Positions 6,581 through 14,853 of a DNA stretch of 24,105 nt are shown one piece after another. Positions within the stretch are counted from its first letter, which is position 1; the number at the start of each line of letters is the position of its first letter. The DNA lies in assembly GCA_002366795.1 (NCBI GenBank), contig DFBX01000086.1, forward strand, positions 1-24,105. The letters are read 5' to 3'. Under the pieces are notes generated by a model. It searched no databases. It was not told the DNA's origin and saw only the letters and a list, made by a program, of their open reading frames with translations. Origin of the DNA: Rhodobacteraceae bacterium UBA3069. GTDB lineage: Bacteria > Pseudomonadota > Alphaproteobacteria > Rhodobacterales > Rhodobacteraceae. The position numbers and the translations under genes were made by a program.

Positions 6581-7972
6581 ATGACCAACACCCGCACCGA
6601 AACCGACAGCTTCGGCCCGCTTGAAGTTCCCGCAGACAAGTATTGGGGCGCACAGACCCAGCGGTCGATCATGAACTTCCCTATCGGGTGGGAGCGTCAG
6701 CCGGTTCCGATCATCCGCGCGCTTGGTGTCATCAAGAAAGCCTGCGCCCAAGCCAACAAGGAACTGGGCAACATGGAGGCAGAAATCGCCGATGCGGTCA
6801 TCGCCGCCGCCGGCGAGGTGATCGAAGGCAAGTTCGACGACAACTTCCCGCTGGTGGTCTGGCAGACCGGGTCTGGCACCCAGTCCAACATGAACTCGAA
6901 CGAGGTGATCTCGAACCGGGCGATCGAAATGCTGGGCGGTGTGATGGGGTCCAAATCCCCCGTCCACCCCAATGACCATTGCAACATGGGCCAGTCCTCG
7001 AATGACACCTTCCCCACCGCCATGCATGTCGGCATCGCCATGCAGGCGCGCGACGTGCTGCTGCCCGGCCTGAACAAACTGGCCGCCGCGCTGGAGGAGA
7101 AAGCCGAAAAGTTCAAAGATATCATCAAGATCGGTCGCACCCATACGCAGGACGCAACGCCCCTAACCCTTGGCCAGGAATTCGGCGGTTACGCGCACCA
7201 GGTCCGCAAGGGGATCGCGCGGGTCGAGGCATGCCTTGGCGATATTTACGAACTGGCACAGGGCGGCACCGCCGTCGGCACAGGCCTGAACACGCAAAAA
7301 GGCTGGGCCGAAATGGTCGCGGCAAACATGGCCGAAATCACCGGCCTGCCCTTCGTCACCGCCCCCAACAAGTTCGAAGCACTGGCCGCCCATGACGCGA
7401 TGGTCATGTTCTCGGGCGCACTGAAAACCGTGGCCGCCAGCCTGTTCAAAGTTGCGAACGACCTGCGTTTGCTTGGCTCTGGCCCGCGCTGCGGTCTGGG
7501 CGAGCTGATCCTGCCGGAAAACGAGCCTGGATCGTCGATCATGCCCGGCAAGGTCAACCCGACCCAAGCCGAGGCGCTGACCATGGTCTGCGCCCATGTC
7601 ATGGGCAATGACGCCGCCGTGGGTTTTGCAGGCTCGCAAGGGCACTTCGAATTGAACGTCTATAACCCGATGATGTCTTACAACGTGCTGCAATCCATGC
7701 AGCTTTTGGGCGACAGCGCGTCGGCCTTCACCGACAACATGGTGGCAGGGATCGAAGCGAACGAGCCGCGCATCGAAAAGCTGCTGCATGAATCGCTGAT
7801 GCTGGTCACGGCGCTGGCCCCCACCATCGGGTATGACAACGCCACCAAGGTCGCCAAGACCGCGCATAGGAACGGCACCACCCTGAAGGAAGAGGCGATT
7901 GCCCTTGGCTTTGTCGATGCCGAAACCTTTGACACGGTCGTGCGCCCCGAGAACATGATCGGGCCGAAGTAA
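6581..7972 (+). CDS. fumC: Fumarate hydratase class II
   Basis: A 463-residue soluble enzyme that interconverts fumarate and malate in the citric acid cycle, normally a homotetramer without an iron-sulfur cluster. Key motifs are GSGTQSNMNSNEV (98-110), SSNDTFPTAMHV (139-150), GRTHTQDATP with the catalytic His188, and the family signature GSSIMPGKVNPTQ with the catalytic Ser318. The length is normal. The start MTNTRTETDSFG is fixed by the AGGAG site and by homologues; an upstream ATG at 6500 lies inside the methyltransferase relic. The leader is a striking hairpin. Its stop overlaps the next start (TAATG), so two small genes are translated with it. Confidence 0.98.
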   Translation: MTNTRTETDSFGPLEVPADKYWGAQTQRSIMNFPIGWERQPVPIIRALGVIKKACAQANKELGNMEAEIADAVIAAAGEVIEGKFDDNFPLVVWQTGSGTQSNMNSNEVISNRAIEMLGGVMGSKSPVHPNDHCNMGQSSNDTFPTAMHVGIAMQARDVLLPGLNKLAAALEEKAEKFKDIIKIGRTHTQDATPLTLGQEFGGYAHQVRKGIARVEACLGDIYELAQGGTAVGTGLNTQKGWAEMVAANMAEITGLPFVTAPNKFEALAAHDAMVMFSGALKTVAASLFKVANDLRLLGSGPRCGLGELILPENEPGSSIMPGKVNPTQAEALTMVCAHVMGNDAAVGFAGSQGHFELNVYNPMMSYNVLQSMQLLGDSASAFTDNMVAGIEANEPRIEKLLHESLMLVTALAPTIGYDNATKVAKTAHRNGTTLKEEAIALGFVDAETFDTVVRPENMIGPK

Positions 7973-8160
7973 TGTCCGAACCGGTCAATCTGAACCGGTT
8001 TCGTAAAGCAAAGGCGCGGGCTGACAAACAAGCCCGCGCCAATGAAAACGCTGTGAAATTCGGCCGCACCAAACCGCAGAAAACCTTGGAGCAGGCCAAG
8101 GCCGACAAGGCCCGCCAGACGCTAGACGGGGCTAGGCGCGACGGAAAAGACGACGCATGA
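7972..8160 (+). CDS. DUF4169 family small basic protein
   Basis: A 62-residue, highly charged protein (MSEPVNLNRFRKAKARADKQ and so on) of the DUF4169 type, found in alphaproteobacteria near fumC. It is rich in Lys, Arg, Ala and Gln and probably forms one long helix; no catalytic residue is seen. It begins within the fumC stop (TAATG) and ends inside the next start (ATGA), so all three are translationally coupled. A role with the following ribbon-helix-helix protein, for example in nucleic-acid binding, is possible but unproven. Confidence 0.85.
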   Translation: MSEPVNLNRFRKAKARADKQARANENAVKFGRTKPQKTLEQAKADKARQTLDGARRDGKDDA

Positions 8161-8381
8161 GCGCGCCGGTCAAACGGTCTTTGACCCTGCGCGGGCATCG
8201 CACCTCGGTTTCATTGGAAGACGAGTTCTGGAAAGCATTCCGCGAAATCGCCGAAGACCGCGGCATCGCGATCAATGCACTGGCCGCCGAGATCGACGAA
8301 TCCCGCAGCATGGACACCGGCCTTGCCACCGCGATCCGTCTGTATGTTCTGAAATTCTATCAGTCTCTTAACGCGGGGTGA
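8157..8381 (+). CDS. Ribbon-helix-helix domain protein
   Basis: A 74-residue protein with one ribbon-helix-helix (RHH_4-like) domain. The strand KRSLTLRGHRTSVSLEDEFW is followed by two helices, REIAEDRGIAINALAAEID and the Leu-rich tail TAIRLYVLKFYQSL. Such dimers bind DNA through the strand and often act as small repressors. It overlaps the DUF4169 gene by four bases, and its end overlaps the convergent P450 gene by 14 bases. As the last gene of the fumC unit it could control that unit, but no target is known. Confidence 0.85.
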   Translation: MSAPVKRSLTLRGHRTSVSLEDEFWKAFREIAEDRGIAINALAAEIDESRSMDTGLATAIRLYVLKFYQSLNAG

Positions 8382-9732
8382 TCCGCAGCCAGATGCCATC
8401 CTTGCCGCGCACGGTCAGGTGCGCCACCGGTATGGCCGGGCGGCCTTCGACCAGTTCGAAACGGTATTCGCGCAGCAGCATCGCCAGCAGCAACGGCCCT
8501 TCGGCCATGGCAAATCCCGCACCGGGGCAAACGCGCTGCCCTTGCGAAAACGGGATATAGGCGCGGCGCAGCCCCTTCTTGCCATTGGGGCAGCCGAACC
8601 GCGCGGGGTCAAACGCATCGGGCTTGTCCCAGATCCGTTCGTGGCGATGCAGGTGCCATGGCGACAGCACGATCTGACTGCCCTTGGGCACATCGCGGTC
8701 CCGGAAATGTTCGGGGCAGGCTGCCTCGCGCACCATCATCGGCACGGGCGGATAAAGGCGCAGTGCCTCGCGGAACACGTCGCGGGCGATACGCAGCTTT
8801 CCAAGGACCGAGAAATAGATTTTCTCGGGAGCTATCTCTGCCGCGGCCTCTGCCGCCGCGCGGTCCTGCCATTCGGGGTGCATCGCCAGCAGGTAAAGCG
8901 CCCATGCCAGCGCCGAAGCCGATGTTTCATGCCCCGCCAGAAAGAAGATCGCCACCTGGTCCACCATTTCCTCGGTGTCGAAACGCTGGCCTGTCACCGG
9001 GTCCGCCGTGGTCATGATCTTGGTGGCCAGATCGTCGGGCGCGGTGCCCTGCGCAATGGCCGCTGTCCGATCCGCCGTCAGGCGGGTGATGAGGGCACGG
9101 ATTTTCGCCGCCGTCTGCCGCGTGCGCTTGCGGTGCCAGCGGGGCAGCCATTTCGGCAAAGGCAGGATGGCGGCGATATTGACCACGGGCGCGGTGCGCT
9201 GGTGGTCGCGGAATTCCTGAAACACGGCTTGGGCTGTCTGATCCTCGATCGGGATGGAAAACAGCGTGCGGAAAATCACATCCGCCGCCGCGTGGCTGGC
9301 TTGCAGTTCCATTTCCACCGGATGTCCGTTCGCCAGCGGTTGCAACCGCGCCACGGCAGCGCGGCCAGCGTCCCACATGGCGGGAAAGGTGTCGCGCAAC
9401 CGCCCCCCTTCGAAGGCGGGGTCGATGATACGGCGCTGGCGTTTCCACTGCGCGCCATTGGTCACGAACACCGACTGGCGCAGCAAGGGCGCCAGCCCTT
9501 CGCGCACGCGGTTCGATTTGGGGAAATCATCGGGCCGGCTGCGCAGCACCAATTCCACCAGATCGGGGTCGTTGCACATATAGCTGCGGAAGAACGGCGT
9601 TTTAAACTCGGCCATCCAGGCCCGATACAGACGCGCAGGCTGCGCCGACAGAATGTCCTGCCGGAACAATTTCATATAACGCCAGAGCGACACCTTCCCC
9701 GCCCGCGACGCCGGTTTCGGCGGCAGGGTCAT
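8368..9732 (-). CDS. Cytochrome P450
   Basis: A 454-residue soluble bacterial P450, a heme monooxygenase that needs separate electron donors. The oxygen-activating helix has AGHETSASA (266-274), the ExxR pair is Glu322/Arg325 (REALRLYPP), and the heme loop is FSQGQRVCPGAGFAMAE with the axial thiolate Cys402. The overall pattern (DPARF, WHLHRHERIW) is nearer to CYP4/CYP102-like fatty-acid or terpenoid hydroxylases than to camphor-type P450s. The start MTLPPKP has GGAG eight bases upstream; longer versions run into the hydrolase gene. Its ATG overlaps the hydrolase stop (ATGA), so the two are coupled and probably act on the same substrate. No ferredoxin gene is adjacent. The substrate is unknown. 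Confidence 0.95.
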   Translation of the reverse strand: MTLPPKPASRAGKVSLWRYMKLFRQDILSAQPARLYRAWMAEFKTPFFRSYMCNDPDLVELVLRSRPDDFPKSNRVREGLAPLLRQSVFVTNGAQWKRQRRIIDPAFEGGRLRDTFPAMWDAGRAAVARLQPLANGHPVEMELQASHAAADVIFRTLFSIPIEDQTAQAVFQEFRDHQRTAPVVNIAAILPLPKWLPRWHRKRTRQTAAKIRALITRLTADRTAAIAQGTAPDDLATKIMTTADPVTGQRFDTEEMVDQVAIFFLAGHETSASALAWALYLLAMHPEWQDRAAAEAAAEIAPEKIYFSVLGKLRIARDVFREALRLYPPVPMMVREAACPEHFRDRDVPKGSQIVLSPWHLHRHERIWDKPDAFDPARFGCPNGKKGLRRAYIPFSQGQRVCPGAGFAMAEGPLLLAMLLREYRFELVEGRPAIPVAHLTVRGKDGIWLRITPR

Positions 9733-10994
9733 AGCATGCTCCGGTATTTTGACACCGGGGTTTCGATACGCGATTTCGACGGGGCGCGGCCCGCGTATCG
9801 CTGCGCAAGGGTCAGCGGCCCTGCGGTGATGCGGAAATAGTCGTAATCGGCGGGCCGGTCGAAAGCACACAAATATTGGAAATGCAGTCGGAAGAAGCGG
9901 CGTTTCAATTGTTGCCAGCGTTCGGGGCTAAGGGTCTGGGTGAAAGCAGCGGAAATGACGATGGGCCAGCGTTTGTCCGGCGGGGCCACCCCGGTCACCG
10001 CCACCGGATCGCACAACGCAAAGGCGCAGCCATCGCCCGGGGCGGTCACGTCGAGCCAGAACAATTCATCCCGCGCGGAAAGATAGGCCAGATCAGCGCG
10101 CAAACGGTCCGCCTTGGGCAGGAAGGACACCATTGGCACCACCTGCCCCAACGACAGGAAGCCAAGCGCGGGGCCGCCCGCAGGCACGCGACCGGAACGA
10201 ATCAAGTCCGACAGAATTGACACAGCCAGATGCGCCCCTGAGGAATGGCCAACCACCAGCACCTCGTCCACATTCTCCTGGACGGCGGTGGCGATCTGGC
10301 TGCGGAATTGATACATCCGCGCCTCCAGCTCGGGCGGGTTGGCGCCGTGCCAGCGGGCGGAATAGGCGTAGTCATGCATCAGGTAATAGGCAAAAAACTT
10401 GCCATCGCGCGCCTTGAACCAGCGTAGCACGATCCAGGCGACAGACAGCAGGCCCAGCCAATATGCCGCCCCTTCCAACAGCATTCGCGCGGCGAAGGCC
10501 GTGCTTTCGCTGCCCAAGGGTATCAGCCCCCAGGCCCGGACCAGCGCCCTGCCCGCCAGATGACCCAGCCCCAGTGCCAGCGCCAGTTGCAGCAGCAGGA
10601 ACAGCACCGGGTAAAGCGCGGCAATCACCGGCCCCTTGCGTAGCTTCATCAGCCGCCACAGCGCGCCACTGGCGATATAGGTCCACGCGGTACGGATCAG
10701 TTGCGCATAGGTGGCGGGGATGGATTTGCCCATGCTGTCCCGCACGATGTCGGACCAGACCAACACCTCGATATCCGATTGCACCTGCGCGCCATCCATC
10801 GCCGCATCCACGTGCCAGCCATAGGGCTCCTGCCCCTGTTTCGGGGAAAGGGCGATGTCATAGCCGGAAAACGCCGCCTGCTCGGTCCCTTCCTTGCGGT
10901 AAAGTTCGCGGTAGCGACGGGGATGAATCGGGTCATAGCCGGGGATGTAGAACACCCGGCGCTTGCGTATTGGATTGGTACTGCTCTGGGCCAT
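9729..10994 (-). CDS. Membrane-associated alpha/beta hydrolase, GHSSG type
   Basis: A 421-residue protein with an interrupted alpha/beta hydrolase layout. The N-terminal strand and loop RRVFYIPGYDP (12-22) resembles an oxyanion-hole region. Two hydrophobic segments (about 123-147 and 170-192) would place it in the membrane. The nucleophile elbow is VLVVGHSSGAHLA with Ser251, and an Asp/His pair should lie in the C-terminal 150 residues. It may be a lipase or esterase acting on membrane lipids. The start MAQSSTNP is chosen for being ATG, but its ribosome binding site is weak; a TTG 11 codons upstream is the alternative. It is coupled to the P450 gene by an ATGA overlap, suggesting release and oxidation of one lipid, which is inference. 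Confidence 0.8.
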   Translation of the reverse strand: MAQSSTNPIRKRRVFYIPGYDPIHPRRYRELYRKEGTEQAAFSGYDIALSPKQGQEPYGWHVDAAMDGAQVQSDIEVLVWSDIVRDSMGKSIPATYAQLIRTAWTYIASGALWRLMKLRKGPVIAALYPVLFLLLQLALALGLGHLAGRALVRAWGLIPLGSESTAFAARMLLEGAAYWLGLLSVAWIVLRWFKARDGKFFAYYLMHDYAYSARWHGANPPELEARMYQFRSQIATAVQENVDEVLVVGHSSGAHLAVSILSDLIRSGRVPAGGPALGFLSLGQVVPMVSFLPKADRLRADLAYLSARDELFWLDVTAPGDGCAFALCDPVAVTGVAPPDKRWPIVISAAFTQTLSPERWQQLKRRFFRLHFQYLCAFDRPADYDYFRITAGPLTLAQRYAGRAPSKSRIETPVSKYRSML

Positions 10995-11101
10995 GTCGGA
11001 AACGGGCCTTACCTCTTGTTGCGGCAAGGTTAACCCAGCTTTGGGGCGAGAGTAAGACTCCCGGCGTGGCGCGTGGGTCGGCGTCGGGATGCCTTTGGCG
11101 A

Positions 11102-11124
11102 GAGTATTTTTGGCAAAATGAAAG
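11102..11124 (+). repeat. Intergenic 23-bp repeat, copy 2
   Basis: The plus strand reads GAGTATTTT, six variable bases, AATGAAAG, 19 of 23 identical to the minus strand of 1353-1375. It lies between the ccdA stop and the hydrolase start, preceded by a small GCC/GGC inverted repeat. The rest of 10995-11131 shows nothing else. Confidence 0.5.
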
Positions 11125-11131
11125 CGGCGCG

Positions 11132-11875
11132 TCAGCCCAAGGCCGCGAGCGCGGGGAATGTTTCAAGCAACCAGTACGAGAAGGCCGAGAAACCGCCCGT
11201 CAGCATCAAAAGGCCGATGGTCCACAGCAGCAGGCCCATGATCCGCTCGATCCGTTCCATGTGACGCTTCATCCATGACAGCAGCCCGCCAAGCCGCGGC
11301 AGGAAGGCCGCGAAAAGCAGGAAGGGAATCCCAAGCCCGGCGGCATAGACGGCCAGCAAAACGGTGCCCTTGGTCAGCGATGCCTCGGATGCGGCCAGCG
11401 ACAGGATCGCCCCCAGTTGTGGGCCGATGCAGGGGGTCCAGCCAAAGGCAAACGCAAGGCCAAGGATGTAGGCGCCGAAGGCCGATCCACCCTTGTCGCC
11501 CACATCCATCCGCGCCTCGCGGTCAAGGAATCCGATCCGGTAGACGCCGACAAAATGCGCGCCAAAGATCATCACCACGATGCCGGCAATTGTGTTGAAC
11601 CAGTCTTGATAGGACAAGAACACCGACCCGATAGCCGAGGCCGTGAAGCCAAGGAACAGGAACACCGTGGACAGGCCCATGACAAAGAACAGAGCTGGCA
11701 AGATGGCACGGTTGCGCCCCTCGCTCAGGTCAGTGACCGAGACGCCCGACATATAAGCCAGGTAAGGCGGCACGATGGGCAGCACGCAAGGGCTGAGGAA
11801 AGAGATCAGCCCCGCGAAAAGGGCCACTGCCATGGCGGGAAGAAGCCCCGCGTCGATGATTTCGATTCCGAACAT
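11132..11875 (-). CDS. ccdA: Cytochrome c biogenesis protein CcdA
   Basis: A 247-residue inner membrane protein that carries reducing power from cytoplasmic thioredoxin to periplasmic thiol proteins, needed for cytochrome c maturation. The two redox cysteines are in the standard places: Cys30 in FLSPCVLPIVPPYLAY and Cys149 in GWTPCIGPQLGAI, the paired helix starts of this family. About six hydrophobic helices fit the family length. No clear ribosome binding site precedes the ATG, so the start is less certain than the family. It follows rne on the same strand but is separated by a strong terminator, so it has its own promoter somewhere in 11876-11960, which I could not pick out. Confidence 0.93.
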   Translation of the reverse strand: MFGIEIIDAGLLPAMAVALFAGLISFLSPCVLPIVPPYLAYMSGVSVTDLSEGRNRAILPALFFVMGLSTVFLFLGFTASAIGSVFLSYQDWFNTIAGIVVMIFGAHFVGVYRIGFLDREARMDVGDKGGSAFGAYILGLAFAFGWTPCIGPQLGAILSLAASEASLTKGTVLLAVYAAGLGIPFLLFAAFLPRLGGLLSWMKRHMERIERIMGLLLWTIGLLMLTGGFSAFSYWLLETFPALAALG

Positions 11876-11962
11876 GCAATGTTGATAGGCGATTGCCGCG
11901 CGCCCGTCACGCGGTGAGGGGTCACAAAGCCGTGGCTAGTTGTAACAGGCGGGGGCGGAACG

Positions 11963-11991
11963 AAAAACGCCGCCCCGAAGGGCGGCGTTTG
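11963..11991 (-). terminator. Strong Rho-independent terminator after rne
   Basis: On the minus strand AAACGCCGCCC and GGGCGGCGTTT form an 11-pair stem closed by a TTCG tetraloop and followed by a T-run. It lies about 20 bases past the rne stop and is one of the clearest terminators in the window. Confidence 0.93.
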
Positions 11992-12009
11992 CTGTTCATC
12001 CAGGCACAA

Positions 12010-14853
12010 TCAGCGACCCAGCGACCACCAGCCGCGGCGCTTGGGCTTGTCATCGGCCGGCTTTGCCTCGGCTGCCGGCTCTGCCTCGACCGCGACGGGT
12101 TCCGGCTGCTTCTCCGGCTCGGGCTGGGCTTCGGCCACAGGTTCCGGCTCTGCCACGGGTTCTGCCACCGGCGCGGGCTCTGGCACCGCTTCGATTGCAG
12201 GTTCCGAAGCCGGTTCCGGTGCAGCCTCGATCACGGGAGCAGGCGCGAACTCGGTCAGACTGTCCACGGTTTCGCTTGCCGGGACTTCGGCCGCAGCGAC
12301 TGCGGCTTCGGCTGCTGCGGCTTCCTCGGCCTCTTTCTTGGCCTTGGTGCTGCGCGAACGGGTCGAAGTGCTGCGCGAGCGGGTCTTTTTCGGCTTTTCG
12401 GCCTCTTGCCCGGTTTCGGCAGGTTTCTCTTCACCCGCGGCGGTCTCGCCCTCTGCCGCTTTCGCGGCTTCGGCCTCTTTCGTGGCCTTGGTGCTGCGCG
12501 AGCGGGTGCGCGTGCGCTTGGGCTTTTCTGCAGCGGCGTCGGCCTTGGGGGCTTCTGCCTCTGCCTCGGCGCTCTGCGCTTCGGCGGGGGCCGCCTCGGG
12601 CTGGTCGGCCTTGGCCGCGTCATCCGCGCCCGTTTCGGCATCCTCGGCAAACCCGTTTTCCTCGGCGCCATTCTCGCCGTTCTCGCCGTTCGAGGATTTA
12701 GACGAGCGACGGCGACGGCGACGACGACGCTTCTTGGGCTTGCCCTCTTCCTCACCATTCTCCTCGGTGCGGATGACTTCGGCCTCTTCGACCTCTGCCT
12801 CTTCGGCGACGTCCTCGTCCACCTCGTCCATCAGGGCGGCGGTGGCGGACACCACCGGCGCGGCCTCGGGCACGACGCGGGTGGCGGTCTTGAACTTTTC
12901 AAGCGTGAAGTCGGGGGACACCAGCATCGGGTCGCCCTCGACGCGCACGGACAGACCGTAGCGCGCTTCGATCTGGGCGACATGTTCGCGTTTCTGGTTC
13001 ATAATAAAGTTGGTGATGCCGACGGGACATTTCACCAGCACCTCGCGCGAGCGGCGGCGGGTGCCCTCCTCTTCGATCTGGCGCAGGATGTTCAGCGCCA
13101 TGTTGTCATCGGATCGGATCAACCCGGTGCCGTGACAGGCCGGGCACGGCTGGGTCGTCGCCTCGATCATGCCGGGGCGCAGACGCTGGCGCGACATTTC
13201 CATCAGGCCGAAACCGGAAATGCGGCCCACCTGGATGCGCGCGCGGTCGGTTTTCAGCTTGTCCTTGATGCGCTTTTCAACGGCGTTGTTGTTCTTGCGC
13301 TCTTCCATGTCGATGAAGTCGATCACGATCAGACCGGCCAGGTCGCGCAGGCGCAACTGGCGGGCCACCTCTTCGGCGGCCTCAAGGTTGGTCTTCAGCG
13401 CGGTTTCCTCGATCGAGCCTTCCTTGGTGGCCCGTCCAGAGTTCACGTCGATAGCCACCAGCGCCTCGGTCACGCCGATCACGATGTAACCGCCCGATTT
13501 CAACTGCACGGTCGGGTTGAACATGCCTGCCAGATAGCTTTCGACCTGGTAGCGCGCGAAGAGCGGCATCTGCTCCTGGTAGAGTTTCACGTTCTTGGCG
13601 TGGGACGGCATGATCATTTTCATGAAGTCCTTGGCGATGCGGTAGCCGCGCTCGCCCTCGACCAGAACCTCGTCGATCTCGCGACTGTAAAGATCGCGGA
13701 TCGAGCGTTTGATCAGGTCACCCTCTTCATAAATCTTGGAAGGCGCAGTGGATTCCAGCGTCAGCTTGCGGATCTGTTCCCAAAGGCGGAACAGGTATTC
13801 GTAGTCGCGCTTGATCTCGGTCTTGGTGCGCTGCGCGCCGGCGGTGCGCACGATCAGGCCAGCGCCTTGCGGCACTTCGATTTCGGAGGCGATTTCTTTC
13901 AGTTTCTTGCGGTCGGCCGCGTTGGTGATCTTGCGGGAAATCCCGCCGCCGCGCGCGGTGTTGGGCATCAGCACGCAATACCGACCGGCCAGCGACAGAT
14001 AAGTGGTCAGCGCCGCGCCCTTGTTGCCGCGTTCTTCCTTGACGACCTGCACCAGCATGATCTGGCGAACCTTGACGACTTCCTGGATCTTGTAGCGGCG
14101 CGGGCGCGGTTTGCGCGGCGGACGGATGTCCTCGTGATCGTCGTCATCGGCGACGGATTCGATGGTTTCATCCTTGTCAGAGGCGCTTGCCTTGTCGTCC
14201 TGATCGTCGTCGTTTTCATCGTCGACATTGTGATCGCCATTCGCGACGTCGGATTTTGCTTCGGCCTTGGCCTCGGGCTGATCGTCGAACTCGGCTTCGG
14301 CTTCAGCGCCGTTCTCTACGGGTTCTTCAACCGGGGTTTCAGCCACCGTTTCCATGGGCGAGGTGCCCTCTTCCACGGGGGTCTTGGCATCGGGGTCAAG
14401 GTCGATGGTTTCCATCCCGGCGATCTCGGTCTTTTCGACCTCCTTCGTCACGGTGGCGTCATCGCCGTCGGTCTTGGCCGCATTGGAGCGCGAGCGGGAA
14501 CGAGACCGCGATTTCGGGGATTTCTTCTTTTCGTCCTCCTCGTCGCGCGCCTTCATCGCCTCGGCATAGGCGCGCTCTTCCTCCATCAGCGCCTCGCGGT
14601 CGGCGACGGGGATTTGGTAGTAATCGGGATGGATTTCCGAAAAGGCAAGGAAGCCGTGGCGGTTGCCGCCGTAATCGACGAACGCCGCCTGAAGCGACGG
14701 TTCAACCCGCGTTACCTTTGCCAGATAGATGTTGCCCGCAAGCTGGCGCTTGTTTTCGGACTCGAAATCAAATTCTTCGACTTTGTTTCCGTCGACGACC
14801 ACAACGCGGGTTTCTTCCGCGTGGGTCGCATCGATAAGCATTTTCTTCGCCAT
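12010..14853 (-). CDS. rne: Ribonuclease E
   Basis: A 947-residue endoribonuclease that starts mRNA decay and processes rRNA and tRNA precursors, and in many bacteria scaffolds the degradosome. The S1 RNA-binding domain (about 37-297) is split by an acidic, Ser/Arg-containing insertion (about 100-250), as is usual in alphaproteobacteria. The DNase-I-like catalytic part has the metal-binding Asp469 (VAIDVNSGRAT) and Asp512 (IVIDFIDMEER). The zinc link is CPACHGTG (Cys570, Cys573). The C-terminal third is disordered, with an Arg run (KKRRRRRRRR), repeated RSRST stretches, Pro/Glu/Ala tracts and the end motif RRGWWSLGR, probably for RNA and partner binding. The start MAKKMLIDAT has a short GGA site. 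RNase E genes often regulate themselves through their leader. Confidence 0.97.
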   Translation of the reverse strand: MAKKMLIDATHAEETRVVVVDGNKVEEFDFESENKRQLAGNIYLAKVTRVEPSLQAAFVDYGGNRHGFLAFSEIHPDYYQIPVADREALMEEERAYAEAMKARDEEDEKKKSPKSRSRSRSRSNAAKTDGDDATVTKEVEKTEIAGMETIDLDPDAKTPVEEGTSPMETVAETPVEEPVENGAEAEAEFDDQPEAKAEAKSDVANGDHNVDDENDDDQDDKASASDKDETIESVADDDDHEDIRPPRKPRPRRYKIQEVVKVRQIMLVQVVKEERGNKGAALTTYLSLAGRYCVLMPNTARGGGISRKITNAADRKKLKEIASEIEVPQGAGLIVRTAGAQRTKTEIKRDYEYLFRLWEQIRKLTLESTAPSKIYEEGDLIKRSIRDLYSREIDEVLVEGERGYRIAKDFMKMIMPSHAKNVKLYQEQMPLFARYQVESYLAGMFNPTVQLKSGGYIVIGVTEALVAIDVNSGRATKEGSIEETALKTNLEAAEEVARQLRLRDLAGLIVIDFIDMEERKNNNAVEKRIKDKLKTDRARIQVGRISGFGLMEMSRQRLRPGMIEATTQPCPACHGTGLIRSDDNMALNILRQIEEEGTRRRSREVLVKCPVGITNFIMNQKREHVAQIEARYGLSVRVEGDPMLVSPDFTLEKFKTATRVVPEAAPVVSATAALMDEVDEDVAEEAEVEEAEVIRTEENGEEEGKPKKRRRRRRRRSSKSSNGENGENGAEENGFAEDAETGADDAAKADQPEAAPAEAQSAEAEAEAPKADAAAEKPKRTRTRSRSTKATKEAEAAKAAEGETAAGEEKPAETGQEAEKPKKTRSRSTSTRSRSTKAKKEAEEAAAAEAAVAAAEVPASETVDSLTEFAPAPVIEAAPEPASEPAIEAVPEPAPVAEPVAEPEPVAEAQPEPEKQPEPVAVEAEPAAEAKPADDKPKRRGWWSLGR
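12327..12507 (-). repeat. Near-perfect 37-bp direct repeat inside rne
   Basis: Copies at 12327-12363 and 12471-12507 differ at two bases and are 144 bases (48 codons) apart. They encode the repeated TRSRSTKA[TK]KEAE-type stretches of the disordered RNase E tail. In-frame spacing suggests growth of the tail by duplication. Confidence 0.75.

Noticed and set aside
8419..9840. A plus-strand open frame of 473 codons opposite the P450 gene
   Set aside because: His/Arg/Gln-rich reverse-frame shadow in high-GC DNA; the P450 motifs on the minus strand are unmistakable.
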